Positions 42,552 to 53,451 of a stretch of 64,000 nt of DNA are shown here, piece after piece (position 1 is the stretch's first letter; every line of letters starts with the position of its first letter). The DNA lies in NCBI RefSeq assembly GCF_021531815.1, contig NZ_JADYUM010000015.1, positions 1-64,000 of the forward strand, read 5' to 3'. The DNA is from Pseudoflavonifractor phocaeensis. GTDB taxonomy: Bacteria; Bacillota; Clostridia; Oscillospirales; Oscillospiraceae. The translations under genes were made by a program, and so were the position numbers. The notes under the pieces were generated by a model that saw only the letters and a program-made list of their open reading frames with translations, made no database searches and had not been told where the DNA came from.

Positions 42552-43691
42552 ATGGTGCATTATCTGGACAACGCGGCCACCACCCCGGTGCGGCCGGAGG
42601 CCATCCAGGCGGCGGTGGAGGCCATGGGCGAGGGCTGGGGCAACCCCTCCGCCCGCTACGCCCTGGGCGGCCAGGCGGCCGCACGGGTGAAGGAGTGGCG
42701 TGCCGACGTGGCCGGGGCTTTGGGCTGCGCCCCGGAGGAGGTGGTGTTCACCTCCTGCGGCACCGAGAGCGACAACTGGGCCATTCAGGCCGCCGCGGAG
42801 CTGGGAAAGCGGAAGGGGAAGCACATCATCACCACCGCCATCGAGCACGCCGCGGTGCTGGAGCCCTGCAAGGCGCTGGAGCGCCAGGGCTATGAGGTGA
42901 CCTACCTCCGGCCTGACCGCCAGGGGAACATCTCCGCCGCCGATCTGGAGCAGGCCCTTCGCCCGGACACGGTGCTGGTGTCCATGATGCTGGTGAACAA
43001 CGAGCTGGGCACCGTCCTGCCTGTGGCGGAGGCGGCCCGGGCCATCCAGCGCGCCGGCTGTCCCGCCCTGCTCCACTGTGACGCGGTCCAGGGCTTTTTG
43101 AAGGTGCCCTTCACCCCCAAGGAGCTGGGGGTGGACCTGCTGTCTCTCAGCGGCCACAAGATCCACGCTCCCAAGGGCATCGGGGCCATGTACATCCGGA
43201 AGGGGCTGAAGCTCCCGCCCCTGATCCGGGGGGGCGGCCAGGAGGAGGGGCTGCGCTCGGGCACCGAGGCCACCAGCCAGATCGCCGCCTTCGCCGCCGC
43301 CTGCCGGCTGGGCAGGGAGAGCCTGGACCGGGACCTGGCCCACATGGAGTCGCTGAACGCCTACGCCCGGACCCTACTGCCCCAGGCGGTCCCCGGTCTG
43401 CGGGCCCTGACCGGGGGGGGCGCCCCCCACATCCTGCCCATCACCCTGCCGGGATACAAGAGCGAGGTGGTGGTCCGGTTCCTCAGCGACCGGGGGATCT
43501 GCGTCTCCTCCGGCTCCGCCTGCCACAAGGGCAAGCCCAGCCACGTCTACGGAGCGCTGAAGCTGCCCAAGAAGGAGCAGGACGGCGTGCTGCGGGTCAG
43601 CTTCTCCTACGACACCAGCCGGGAGGACGTGGACGCTCTGGCCGAAGGTCTGAAGGCGGCGGGGGAGCAGCTGTTCACCAGCCTGTCGTAA
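42552..43691 (+). CDS. Cysteine desulfurase, NifS/IscS type
   Basis: PLP enzyme that takes sulfur from cysteine for Fe-S clusters or tRNA thiolation. The 379 residues begin MVHYLDNAATTPVRPE. The PLP lysine lies in LSLSGHKIHAPKGIGAMY and the sulfur-accepting cysteine in CVSSGSACHKGKPSHV. The ATG at 42552 matches the family N-terminus. The longer upstream frame is rejected because the promoter at 42447-42475 lies within it. No iscU or thiI is adjacent. Confidence 0.95.
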   Translation: MVHYLDNAATTPVRPEAIQAAVEAMGEGWGNPSARYALGGQAAARVKEWRADVAGALGCAPEEVVFTSCGTESDNWAIQAAAELGKRKGKHIITTAIEHAAVLEPCKALERQGYEVTYLRPDRQGNISAADLEQALRPDTVLVSMMLVNNELGTVLPVAEAARAIQRAGCPALLHCDAVQGFLKVPFTPKELGVDLLSLSGHKIHAPKGIGAMYIRKGLKLPPLIRGGGQEEGLRSGTEATSQIAAFAAACRLGRESLDRDLAHMESLNAYARTLLPQAVPGLRALTGGGAPHILPITLPGYKSEVVVRFLSDRGICVSSGSACHKGKPSHVYGALKLPKKEQDGVLRVSFSYDTSREDVDALAEGLKAAGEQLFTSLS

Positions 43692-43746
43692 ACAAAAGGG
43701 GGCAAAGGGGCCCTGTTCACTCGTGGTGTACAAAGGAGTATGAGCC

Positions 43747-45132
43747 ATGTTTTCCTATATGCGGCGGGGGCCGGGCTTTTACCGGCAGGTGCTGGTGCTG
43801 GCCGCCCCCATCGTTCTGCAAAATCTGATTACCAGCACCCTAGCCATGGCGGACACCTTCATGGTGGGGATGCTGGGGGAGCTGCCCATGGCGGCGGTGA
43901 CCCTGGCAAACATCCCCCTGTTTGTGGTCCAGCTGTTCATCTTCGGCGTCCAGAGCGGCTCCACCGTCCTGGCCAGCCAATACTGGGGCAAGCAGGACCT
44001 GGACGCCATCAACCGGGTGATGGGGGTGGCCATGTGGCTGGTGTTTCTGGTCTCCGCCGCCTTCGCTGCCGTGCTGCTGGTCCGGCCGGTGGAGTTCCTC
44101 AGCTTGTTCGGCAACCAGCGGGAGGTCATCGAGTTGGCCGCCCGGTACGGCAGGATCGCCGGGCTGTCCTATGTGTTTGACGCCCTGGTGATGATGTATG
44201 TGGCGGCCTACCGGAGCATGGAGCGGCCCCAGCTGGGCATGTACATCCTGGTGGCCTCCATGGTGGTCAACACCTTCCTGAACTGGGTGCTCATCTTCGG
44301 AAAGCTGGGGGCCCCCGCCCTAGGGGTGGAGGGGGCCGCCTTGGCCACCCTCACCGCCCGGGTGCTGGAGCTGGTCATTATGGTGGTCCACATGGCCTGC
44401 AGCCGCTTCTTCCGGGTGCGCCTGGGACTGCTGCTGCGGCCGGGGGCGGACATGGTCCGCCGCTTCCTGCGGTACGGCGGCATGGTGGTGTGCAACGAGA
44501 CCATGTGGGGCCTGGGCACCTCCATGTTCCCCACCATCATGGGCCACATGGCGGGGAGCACTGAGATCCTGGCCGCTTACACCATCGCGGGCAACGTGGA
44601 GAAGATCTGCATGGTGGTGGCCTTCGGCATCGGTGCCACCGCCTCCATCATCATCGGCCGGGAGATCGGCGCCGGACGGCAGGACCAGCTCTACGGCACC
44701 GGGCTGGCCCTGGATACCCTGGCGGTGCTGGGCGGGACCGTGCTGGGGGTCCTGCTGCTGCTCTTTGTCACCTTTGTAGCGCCGGAGTGGGTGTTCCCCC
44801 TGTTCAAACTGTCCCCGGGGGCGGAATCGGTGGCCACCATGATGATCACCACCATGGCGCTGTATATGCCCCTGAAGGACTTCAACAGCGTCAATATCGT
44901 GGGCGTCCTCCGGGGCGGGGGAGACGTGAAAGCCTCCACCATGATCGACATCGGCCCCCTGTGGCTGTGCGCCATTCCCTATGCCGCCTTCTGCGGCCTG
45001 GTGCTGAGGACCCCGGTGTTCTGGGTCTACATGGCCTTCCCCCTGGAACAGGTGGTCAAGTGCTTCATCGGCGTCTGGCGGCTGCGCTCCGGCAGGTGGG
45101 TCCGGGACCTGACCCGTCCGGTGGGTGAGTAG
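43747..45132 (+). CDS. MATE-family efflux transporter
   Basis: Twelve-helix cation-coupled exporter of drugs or metabolites with 461 residues. Typical MATE features are an N-terminal VLAAPIVLQNLITSTLAMAD helix, GVQSGSTVLASQYWG, and the internal repeat GIGATASIIIGREIGAG in the second half. It starts 55 nt after the cysteine desulfurase in the same direction. The substrate cannot be inferred. Confidence 0.94.
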   Translation: MFSYMRRGPGFYRQVLVLAAPIVLQNLITSTLAMADTFMVGMLGELPMAAVTLANIPLFVVQLFIFGVQSGSTVLASQYWGKQDLDAINRVMGVAMWLVFLVSAAFAAVLLVRPVEFLSLFGNQREVIELAARYGRIAGLSYVFDALVMMYVAAYRSMERPQLGMYILVASMVVNTFLNWVLIFGKLGAPALGVEGAALATLTARVLELVIMVVHMACSRFFRVRLGLLLRPGADMVRRFLRYGGMVVCNETMWGLGTSMFPTIMGHMAGSTEILAAYTIAGNVEKICMVVAFGIGATASIIIGREIGAGRQDQLYGTGLALDTLAVLGGTVLGVLLLLFVTFVAPEWVFPLFKLSPGAESVATMMITTMALYMPLKDFNSVNIVGVLRGGGDVKASTMIDIGPLWLCAIPYAAFCGLVLRTPVFWVYMAFPLEQVVKCFIGVWRLRSGRWVRDLTRPVGE

Positions 45133-45231
45133 GGGCGCATCACGATGCGCCCGCCGCTGCCCTATCCCCACGCCGTCCGAATACGTACCGGAGGGAAATG
45201 ACTGCTGCGTTCTGAAATGATGTTTTAGCAA

Positions 45232-45268
45232 TGACCGGGCTTTTCTGCGAAGAATAGCCCGGTCACGT
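45232..45268 (+). terminator. Terminator upstream of hrcA
   Basis: TGACCGGGCT pairs with AGCCCGGTCA, with a short T-containing tail. Confidence 0.6.
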
Positions 45269-45297
45269 TTGTTTAAAATAAATTCATAAACTTCCTA

Positions 45298-45357
45298 TTG
45301 ACAATTTTGGGGGTGGGTGGTACATTATCTTTAGCACTCAGGAAGATGGAGTGCTAA
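45298..45357 (+). promoter_or_regulatory. Promoter and CIRCE operator of the hrcA-grpE-dnaK-dnaJ operon
   Basis: TTGACA (45298-45303), a 17-bp spacer and TACATT (45321-45326), followed by a perfect CIRCE: TTAGCACTC (45331-45339), 9-nt spacer, GAGTGCTAA (45349-45357). Confidence 0.97.
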
Positions 45358-45386
45358 ACCAAGACGAGAAAGCTGGGTGGCGCAAG

Positions 45387-46451
45387 ATGGAATTGACAGA
45401 CCGGAAGAAGCGCATCCTTCGGGCCATTGTGGAGACCTATATCGCCACCGCTGAGCCGGTGGGCTCCAAAATGGTGTCCGAGAAGGCGGGATTGGACGTC
45501 TCCACCGCCACCATCCGCAACGAGATGGCGGACCTGACGGAGCTGGGCTATCTGGAACAGCCCCACACCTCCGCCGGGCGTATCCCCTCTGCCGCCGGCT
45601 ACCGGCTGTACGTCAACGAGCTGATGGACCGCCAGCAGCTCACCCTTCAGGAGACGGAGCGCATCAACCAGGCCCTGAACCTGAAGATGGAGGAGCTGGA
45701 CCGGGTCATTGACCGGGCGGGCAAGGTGCTCTCCCAGATCAGCGACTACCCGGTGTTCACCGCCGCCACCACGGTGGAGCGGGTCACGGTGAAACGGTTC
45801 GACCTGCTGATGGTGGAGGACAACGCCTTCATCGCCGTGGTCATGACAGACAACTCCATCGTGAAGAACAAGCTTGTGCGGATGCCCGACCGGCTGTCCG
45901 ACACCCAGCTCCAGCTGCTCTCCGCCGTGCTGAACAGCTCCTTCGTGGGGCTGAGCCGGGAGGAGATGGAGCAGGCCCTGGACAAGATGGAGACCCGCAC
46001 CGCCCCCGCCGCCTTTGAGCTCATCTCCCTGGTGGTGGAGTTCGCGGTGGAGGTGCTGGCCGAGCAGACCCAGCGCAAGGTACACACCGCCGGCATCACC
46101 CACCTGCTGGAGCACCCCGAATACCACAGCCTAGACAAGGCCAAGCCCCTGATGACCTACCTCAGCGAGGAGAACGAGACTTCCAAGCTGCCCATGACCC
46201 TGGATAAGGGCAAAAACATGAACATTCTGATCGGTCCGGAAAACGTGAACGACGCTTTGAAGGACACCAGCGTGGTCATGGCGAGCTACGACATCGGGGA
46301 CAATATGAAGGGCGTCATCGGTGTGGTGGGTCCCACCCGGATGGATTACGCAAAAGTCACCGCCCGCCTGTCCTACTTCGCCGACAGCCTGACCCGGATG
46401 TTCGGCAAGGGGGAGCTTCCCCCGGCAGGCCAGGATGGGAACGAGGAATAA
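45387..46451 (+). CDS. hrcA: Heat-shock repressor HrcA
   Basis: Represses the dnaK and groESL operons by binding CIRCE. It relies on GroEL for activity in known systems. The 354 residues have an N-terminal winged helix (LTDRKKRILRAIVETYIATA, GLDVSTATIRNEMADL, QPHTSAGRIPS) and a GAF-like dimerisation domain. The ATG at 45387 is the family start. The in-frame GTG at 45351 lies inside CIRCE and is rejected. Being behind CIRCE, it represses itself. Confidence 0.97.
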   Translation: MELTDRKKRILRAIVETYIATAEPVGSKMVSEKAGLDVSTATIRNEMADLTELGYLEQPHTSAGRIPSAAGYRLYVNELMDRQQLTLQETERINQALNLKMEELDRVIDRAGKVLSQISDYPVFTAATTVERVTVKRFDLLMVEDNAFIAVVMTDNSIVKNKLVRMPDRLSDTQLQLLSAVLNSSFVGLSREEMEQALDKMETRTAPAAFELISLVVEFAVEVLAEQTQRKVHTAGITHLLEHPEYHSLDKAKPLMTYLSEENETSKLPMTLDKGKNMNILIGPENVNDALKDTSVVMASYDIGDNMKGVIGVVGPTRMDYAKVTARLSYFADSLTRMFGKGELPPAGQDGNEE

Positions 46452-46471
46452 GATAAAAGGAGCGCGCGATC

Positions 46472-47035
46472 GTGAGCAAGAAGAATCAGAACGAAGCACC
46501 CGGCCAGGAGCAGGAAGTGCTGGAGGAGCAGACGGATCAGACCGCCGAAACCGCCCAGCAGCCCGAGGCCCAGACTGAGGCCCCCGATCCCCTGCTGACC
46601 GAGCTGGAGTCCCTGAAGGACCAGGTGGCCCAGCAGGAGGATAAATACCTGCGGCTGGCCGCGGAATATGACAACTACCGCAAGCGGACCGCCAAGGAGA
46701 AAGAGGCTATGTGGAGCGACGCCAAGGCGGACACCGCCGGCGCCTTCCTCCCGGTCTATGACAACCTGGAGCGGGCCCTAAAGCAGGAGACCGCCGACGA
46801 GGCCTTCAAGAAGGGCGTGGAGATGACCATGAACCAGCTCAAGGAGGTCCTCTCCAAGCTGGGCATCACCGAGATCCCCGCCCTGGGCCAGACCTTCGAC
46901 CCCAACCTCCACAACGCCGTCATGCACATTGATGACGAGAACTTTGGAGAGAATGAGGTGGCTGAGGTCTTCCAGGCCGGCTTCCAATGCGGCGAGAAGG
47001 TCATCCGGTTCGCCATGGTGAAGGTAGCCAATTAA
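46472..47035 (+). CDS. grpE: Nucleotide exchange factor GrpE
   Basis: Releases ADP from DnaK. The 187 residues start with GTG after AAAAGGAG, with a Gln/Glu-rich N-terminal tail, a long coiled coil (around residues 45-95) and the C-terminal head with IPALGQTFDPNLHNAVMHID and FQCGEKVIRFAMVKVAN. It lies 20 nt after hrcA. The 213-nt gap before dnaK has no clear promoter. Confidence 0.97.
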   Translation: MSKKNQNEAPGQEQEVLEEQTDQTAETAQQPEAQTEAPDPLLTELESLKDQVAQQEDKYLRLAAEYDNYRKRTAKEKEAMWSDAKADTAGAFLPVYDNLERALKQETADEAFKKGVEMTMNQLKEVLSKLGITEIPALGQTFDPNLHNAVMHIDDENFGENEVAEVFQAGFQCGEKVIRFAMVKVAN

Positions 47036-47248
47036 CCTGCGCAAAGCACAGAAAGGAGACGGTACGGTGCGTCATAAAATGGCATGCAGGAGATCCTGTT
47101 GGCAAGACGTTTGCAGGAACCCGGGACCCTATCTGTTGTTTTTCACGTCCGGCGTACTGTTTCTGTTTTCCCTTGTGTTCTATCTCATTTCACAAGTTAT
47201 CCTTTGACCCTGTAAACACAAAACGTTTCATATAGGAGGAACAAGATT

Positions 47249-49108
<1,860 letters not shown>

Positions 49109-49119
49109 ATCCGATTGCT

Positions 49120-49150
49120 TTGGGCGAGGTGAGAAACTCACCTCGCCCAG
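49120..49150 (+). terminator. Hairpin between dnaK and dnaJ
   Basis: TGGGCGAGGTGAG pairs with CTCACCTCGCCCA over a 3-base loop, without a T-run. It probably lowers dnaJ expression relative to dnaK. Confidence 0.65.
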
Positions 49151-49274
49151 CGTTGGATTTATCAAAAGATAGGAGATCCGGAGAATCAGACCGGACGGCA
49201 GGCAGCCAAGCCCGCCCTTCTGGCGGCGCTGTTGCGCTGATTTTCCTTCTCTTATCGTTCCTAGAGGTGATACT

Positions 49275-50423
49275 ATGCCAGAACAGAAACGAGATTATTA
49301 CGAGGTGCTGGGCGTCAGCAAGGGCGCCTCGGATGATGAGATCAAAAAGGCCTACCGGAAGCTGGCCAAGAAATACCACCCCGATATGAATCCCGACAAC
49401 AAGGAGGCCGAGGCCAAGTTCAAGGAAGTCAACGAGGCCTATGAGGTGCTGTCCAACCCGGAAAAGCGCTCCAAGTACGACCAGTTCGGCCACGCCGGGG
49501 TAGACCCCAACTTCGGAGCGGGCGGCTTCGGCGGCGGCTTCGACATGGGAGACATCGACCTGGGCGACATCTTCGGTTCCTTCTTCGGCGGGGGCTTCGG
49601 CGGCGGATACAGCGGACAGCAGCGGGCCAACGCCCCCCAAAAGGGCGAGAGCCTGCGGGCCAACCTGACCATCTCCTTTGAGGAGGCCGCCTTCGGCTGT
49701 GAGAAGGAGATCGAGCTGAACCGGACTGAGGTCTGCTCCGACTGCCACGGCTCCGGCTGCCAGCCGGGCACCACCGCCGAGACCTGTCCCGACTGCCGGG
49801 GCACCGGCGTGGTCCGGATCCAGCGGGGGGGCGGCGGCTTCACCTTCTCCAGCACCGGACCCTGTACCCGGTGCCGGGGCACCGGCAGGCTGATCCACAG
49901 CCCCTGCCGGAGCTGCGGCGGCGAGGGCAGCGTCCGGAAGAAACAGCGCATCAAGGTGACCATCCCCGCCGGCATCGACAACGGCCAGGCGGTGTCCCTC
50001 CGGGGCCAGGGCAACGCGGGCAAAAACGGCGGTCCCGCCGGCGACCTGATCGTGGGCGTGCGCATCAAGCCCCATCCCCAGTTCCAGCGGGAAGGGACCA
50101 CGGTGCTCTATGAGCAGCCGGTCTCCTTCTACCAGGCGGCTATGGGCGCCGAGCTGGAGATCCCCACCATCGACGGCAAGGTGAAGTACACCCTGCCCGC
50201 CGGGACCCAGACGGGGACCACCTTCCGTCTCCGGGGTAAGGGCATCCCCTCCCTTCAGGGCCGGGGCCGGGGCGACCAGTACGTCACCGTCAAGGTCCAG
50301 GTGCCCACCAACCTGACCACAGAGCAGCGGGAGGCCCTGCGGGCCTTCGGCGAGGCCATGGGGGAGAATATCTCCGAGGGCAGCATCAAGAGCTTCTTCG
50401 ACAAGCACAAGAAGAAAAAGTGA
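49275..50423 (+). CDS. dnaJ: Co-chaperone DnaJ (Hsp40)
   Basis: Stimulates DnaK ATPase and delivers substrates. The 382 residues carry a J domain (residues 5-70, HPD motif in KKYHPDMNP), a Gly/Phe-rich linker, a zinc-finger region with four CxxCxGxG repeats ([32 protein letters not shown]) and the C-terminal substrate domain. The ATG follows GAGGTGATACT. It closes the heat-shock operon. Confidence 0.98.
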   Translation: MPEQKRDYYEVLGVSKGASDDEIKKAYRKLAKKYHPDMNPDNKEAEAKFKEVNEAYEVLSNPEKRSKYDQFGHAGVDPNFGAGGFGGGFDMGDIDLGDIFGSFFGGGFGGGYSGQQRANAPQKGESLRANLTISFEEAAFGCEKEIELNRTEVCSDCHGSGCQPGTTAETCPDCRGTGVVRIQRGGGGFTFSSTGPCTRCRGTGRLIHSPCRSCGGEGSVRKKQRIKVTIPAGIDNGQAVSLRGQGNAGKNGGPAGDLIVGVRIKPHPQFQREGTTVLYEQPVSFYQAAMGAELEIPTIDGKVKYTLPAGTQTGTTFRLRGKGIPSLQGRGRGDQYVTVKVQVPTNLTTEQREALRAFGEAMGENISEGSIKSFFDKHKKKK

Positions 50424-50432
50424 CCGGAACAT

Positions 50433-50465
50433 ACGGGCGCGGCCGAAAGGCCGCGCCCGTTTTTG
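50433..50465 (+). terminator. Terminator of the dnaK operon
   Basis: A 12-bp stem ACGGGCGCGGCC/GGCCGCGCCCGT (50433-50444 with 50449-50460), GAAA loop and T-run. Confidence 0.96.
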
Positions 50466-50537
50466 CGCGCCGGGATGCGCTGGAAGCTTTTTCAGAAAAA
50501 ATTCGATTACCCGCTTCCCTTCCTCGGAAAAAAGTAG

Positions 50538-50543
50538 TATAAT
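50538..50543 (+). promoter_or_regulatory. -10 box of the small membrane protein gene
   Basis: TATAAT about 70 nt before the small gene at 50616. The -35 region is weak. Confidence 0.5.
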
Positions 50544-50615
50544 TTAGCTAGAAGAGAAAGAGAAAATGGGGGTCTATTTAGGCGAAACAACAAAATTTGG
50601 AGAAAGGAGCAGGAC

Positions 50616-50771
50616 ATGTTGGAAATGCTTTGCAGCGCCCTTTACTTGGGCTCAAATTTGCTGCTGATCGCTTTGCTGCTGCTGCCCGCGATCGGTATGG
50701 TGGTGGTGACTCTGCTCTGCTTCCTCTCCGATGGGATCGGGTGGTTCCGGCGCAGACGAACTCTGCTGTGA
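50616..50771 (+). CDS. 51-residue membrane protein, unknown
   Basis: ATG at 50616 is preceded by GGAGAAAGGAG, a strong ribosome binding site. The protein starts MLEMLCSALYLGSNLLLIAL, continues with an almost unbroken hydrophobic stretch (LLLLPAIGMVVVTLLCFLS), and ends in a basic tail (WFRRRRTLL), which predicts a single or hairpin membrane helix with the C-terminus inside. It has its own TATAAT box and its own terminator (50789-50821), so it is a monocistronic gene and not a shadow. No family recognised. Confidence 0.7.
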   Translation: MLEMLCSALYLGSNLLLIALLLLPAIGMVVVTLLCFLSDGIGWFRRRRTLL

Positions 50772-50788
50772 CAGGCCCTTTCCTCCGC

Positions 50789-50821
50789 GACCGTTCGGCC
50801 GGGGCGCTTGAACAAGCGCCC
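50789..50821 (+). terminator. Terminator of the small membrane protein gene
   Basis: CCGGGGCGCTTG (50789-50800) pairs with CAAGCGCCCCGG (50803-50814), followed by TCTTTTT. Confidence 0.93.
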
Positions 50822-50888
50822 CGGTCTTTTTACCGTTTGACCGAAAAAAGGTTGCGTTTCCAGTCTTGCGGATTTGTCCGGCATGGAT

Positions 50889-50894
50889 TATAAT
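50889..50894 (+). promoter_or_regulatory. -10 box of the transketolase genes
   Basis: TATAAT about 105 nt before the first transketolase gene, with a poor -35 (TTGTCC at 50864, spacing 19). Confidence 0.45.
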
Positions 50895-50996
50895 TGGGGT
50901 GCTGAAAAGCTTGCGGCGGAACGCCGTTTTACTGCCCGGACGGGCCTGTTCTCCCAGGAACCGTTTTCGGGACTTTGTAAGGAAGAAGGAGACGCT

Positions 50997-51842
50997 ATGA
51001 CAGCCAATGAAAAAAAGCAACTGATGGCAATGGCCTGCAAGGTGCGCATGGGTATCATTGAGAGCATCCACGCGGCCAAGGCCGGCCATCCCGGCGGAAG
51101 CCTGTCCGCCGCCGACCTGTTTGCCTATTTGTACTGCAAGGAGCTGAAGGTGGACCCCGCCAATCCCAAGTGGGAGGACCGGGACCGTTTCGTCCTGTCC
51201 AAGGGCCACACCACCCCCGGCCTGTATGCCGCTTTGGCCCTCCGGGGCTTCTTCCCCGTGGAGGACCTGAAGACCCTGCGTCAGATCGGCAGCCATCTCC
51301 AGGGCCACCCCAACATGAATATGACCCCCGGCGTGGACATGTCCACCGGCTCCCTGGGCCAGGGCATCTCCGCCGCCTGCGGCATGGCCCTGACCGGCAA
51401 GATCAAGAACAAGGATTACCGGGTGTACGCCCTGCTGGGTGACGGCGAGATCGAGGAGGGCCAGGTCTGGGAGGCCATGATGTTCGCCCACCACTACAAG
51501 CTGGACAACCTGTGCGTCATCATCGACAACAACGGCCTCCAGCTGGACGGCAAACTGGATGACATTATGAGTCCCTATCCCATCCCCGAGAAGCTGCGCG
51601 CCTTCGGGTTCGAGGTCGCGGAGATCGACGGAAATGACTTTGACCAGATGGAGGAGGCCTTTGCCAAGGCCCGCGCCACCAAGGGCGTCCCCTTCGCCAT
51701 CGTCATGAAGACCGTCAAGGGCAAGGGCGTCAGCTACATGGAGAACCAGGTGGGCTGGCACGGCAAGGCCCCCAACGACGCGGAATTCGAGCAGGCCATG
51801 TCTGAGCTGAAGGCCCAGCTGGCGGAAGTGGAGGCGATGTAA
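50997..51842 (+). CDS. Transketolase, N-terminal (TPP-binding) subunit
   Basis: First half of a split transketolase of the non-oxidative pentose phosphate pathway. The 281 residues include AAKAGHPGGSLSAADLFAYL, FVLSKGHTTPGLYAAL and the thiamine-diphosphate motif LLGDGEIEEGQVWEA with NNGLQ. The ATG at 50997 has AAGGAAGAAGGAG upstream. The frame extends back to 50874, but a promoter box lies within that extension. The partner subunit begins 1 nt after the stop. Confidence 0.96.
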   Translation: MTANEKKQLMAMACKVRMGIIESIHAAKAGHPGGSLSAADLFAYLYCKELKVDPANPKWEDRDRFVLSKGHTTPGLYAALALRGFFPVEDLKTLRQIGSHLQGHPNMNMTPGVDMSTGSLGQGISAACGMALTGKIKNKDYRVYALLGDGEIEEGQVWEAMMFAHHYKLDNLCVIIDNNGLQLDGKLDDIMSPYPIPEKLRAFGFEVAEIDGNDFDQMEEAFAKARATKGVPFAIVMKTVKGKGVSYMENQVGWHGKAPNDAEFEQAMSELKAQLAEVEAM

Positions 51843-51843
51843 G

Positions 51844-52788
51844 ATGGCAGACGTGAAGAAGATCGCGACCCGTGAGAGCTACGGCAACGCCCTGAAGGAG
51901 CTGGCCGCCCAGCACGAGGACCTCATCGTCTTTGACGCCGACCTGGCCGGCGCCACCAAGACCGGTATCTTTAAGAAAGCCTATCCTGACCGCCACTTCA
52001 ACTGCGGCATCGCCGAGGGCAACATGATGGCCGTGGCCGCCGGCGCCGCCGCCGCGGGGATGGTCCCCTTTGCCTCCACCTTCGCCATGTTCGCCGCCGG
52101 GCGGGCCTTTGAGCAGGTGCGCAACTCCATCGGCTATCCCCATCTGAACGTGAAGATCGGCGCCACCCACGGCGGCATCTCCGTGGGCGAGGACGGCGCT
52201 TCCCACCAGTGCTGCGAGGACTTCGCCCTGATGCGGTCCATCCCCGGCATGGTGGTCATGTCTCCCTCCGACGACGTGGAGGCCCGGGCCATGGTGAAGG
52301 CCGCCTATGAGCATGTGGGTCCCGTCTATATGCGCTTTGGCCGCTCCGCCGTCCCCGTGTTCCACGAGGAGGAGGGCTACAACTTCCAGATCGGCAAGGG
52401 CGAGGTGCTCCAGGACGGCGCCGACGTGGCTATCATCGCCAACGGCCTGCTGGTGGCCGAGGCTGTGGAGGCCGGCAAGGCTTTGAAGGAGCTGGGCATC
52501 AGCGCCCGGGTCATCAATATGGCTACCATCAAGCCCCTGGATGAGGAGCTGGTGATCAAGGCCGCCAAGGAGTGCGGCAAGGTCATCACCTGCGAGGAGC
52601 ACAACGTCATCGGCGGCCTGGGCGAGGCGGTCTGCGGCGTGCTCAGCGAGAAGTGCCCCACGTTGGTCCGCCGCATCGGCGTCAACGACGAGTTCGGCCA
52701 CTCCGGCCCCGCCGCCGCCCTGCTCAAGCAGTTCGGCCTGTCCGCCGACCACATTGTGGAAGTGGCCAAGGAGCTGTGCGGCAAGTAA
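51844..52788 (+). CDS. Transketolase, C-terminal subunit
   Basis: Second half of the split transketolase, 314 residues with the pyrimidine-binding domain (FNCGIAEGNMMAVAAGAAAA, ATHGGISVGEDGASHQ) and the C-terminal domain (VITCEEHNVIGGLGEAV). It forms a heterodimer with the product of the preceding gene. Splitting of transketolase is common in Clostridia and archaea. A terminator follows. Confidence 0.96.
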   Translation: MADVKKIATRESYGNALKELAAQHEDLIVFDADLAGATKTGIFKKAYPDRHFNCGIAEGNMMAVAAGAAAAGMVPFASTFAMFAAGRAFEQVRNSIGYPHLNVKIGATHGGISVGEDGASHQCCEDFALMRSIPGMVVMSPSDDVEARAMVKAAYEHVGPVYMRFGRSAVPVFHEEEGYNFQIGKGEVLQDGADVAIIANGLLVAEAVEAGKALKELGISARVINMATIKPLDEELVIKAAKECGKVITCEEHNVIGGLGEAVCGVLSEKCPTLVRRIGVNDEFGHSGPAAALLKQFGLSADHIVEVAKELCGK

Positions 52789-52803
52789 AGGAAAAACCCA
52801 TCC

Positions 52804-52838
52804 AAAAACGGACCGTCTTTTAAGACGGTCCGTTTTTT
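52804..52838. terminator. Shared terminator of transketolase and dpaB
   Basis: AACGGACCGTCTT (52807-52819) pairs with AAGACGGTCCGTT (52822-52834), with A-run and T-run flanks between convergent genes. Confidence 0.93.
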
Positions 52839-52843
52839 CATCG

Positions 52844-53428
52844 TTATACCAGAGGTCCCAGAAGCAAGGGCTGGAGCTGGCGGCCCTCCAGAGCGGCCTG
52901 GGCGGCGTCGGCCACCTGGCTGAAATCAGCCGTCAGGGAGGTGGGCTTTTTCTGGGGATCGTCCTGGCCGAAGGGGACGAAATAGATGTATTTCCGGGCA
53001 AGCAGCGTGCCGATGGTGGAGGCGGAGGCGGACAGTCCGTCGTTGGTGGAGGGAGCGATGAGCAGGGGACGGCCGTTGCGCAGATGGGCCTTGGCGGCCA
53101 TAGTGACGCTGGTGTCGGTGACTCCGGCGGCCAGCTTGCCCAGGGTGTTGCCGGTACAGGGGCAGATGATCAGCAGGTCCAGCAGTTTCTGGGGGCCGAT
53201 GGGCTCCGCCCCCTTGACGGTGGAGATCACCCGGTGGTCGCAGATGCGCTCCATCTCCCGCATCAGGTCGTGGGCCGTGCCGAAGCGGGTGTCGGTTTCG
53301 GCGGTGCACTCCGAGACGATGGGAACTACGGTCCGCCAGCGGGCGCGGACCTGTTCCAGGGCGGACATGGCTCTGGCGTGGGTGCAGAAGGACCCGCACA
53401 CGGCGAATCCAATGACAGCGTTTTCCAA
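52844..53428 (-). CDS. dpaB: Dipicolinate synthase subunit B
   Basis: Flavoprotein-like subunit of the enzyme that makes spore dipicolinic acid in the mother cell. The 194 residues contain IGFAVCGSFCTHARAMSALEQ, IICPCTGNTLGKLAAGVTD and APSTNDGLSASASTIG, as in SpoVFB. It follows dpaA by 23 nt on the same strand. Expression late in sporulation is implied by the sigma-K-like promoter upstream of dpaA. Confidence 0.96.
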   Translation of the reverse strand: MENAVIGFAVCGSFCTHARAMSALEQVRARWRTVVPIVSECTAETDTRFGTAHDLMREMERICDHRVISTVKGAEPIGPQKLLDLLIICPCTGNTLGKLAAGVTDTSVTMAAKAHLRNGRPLLIAPSTNDGLSASASTIGTLLARKYIYFVPFGQDDPQKKPTSLTADFSQVADAAQAALEGRQLQPLLLGPLV

Positions 53429-53451
53429 GAATTTCCCTTCCTTTCCAGGGC

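Noticed and set aside
47067..47216. GTG-initiated 49-codon frame between grpE and dnaK with an AAAGGAG upstream
   Set aside because: Cysteine-rich, no recognisable features and codon use unlike the neighbours. The ribosome binding site alone is not enough.
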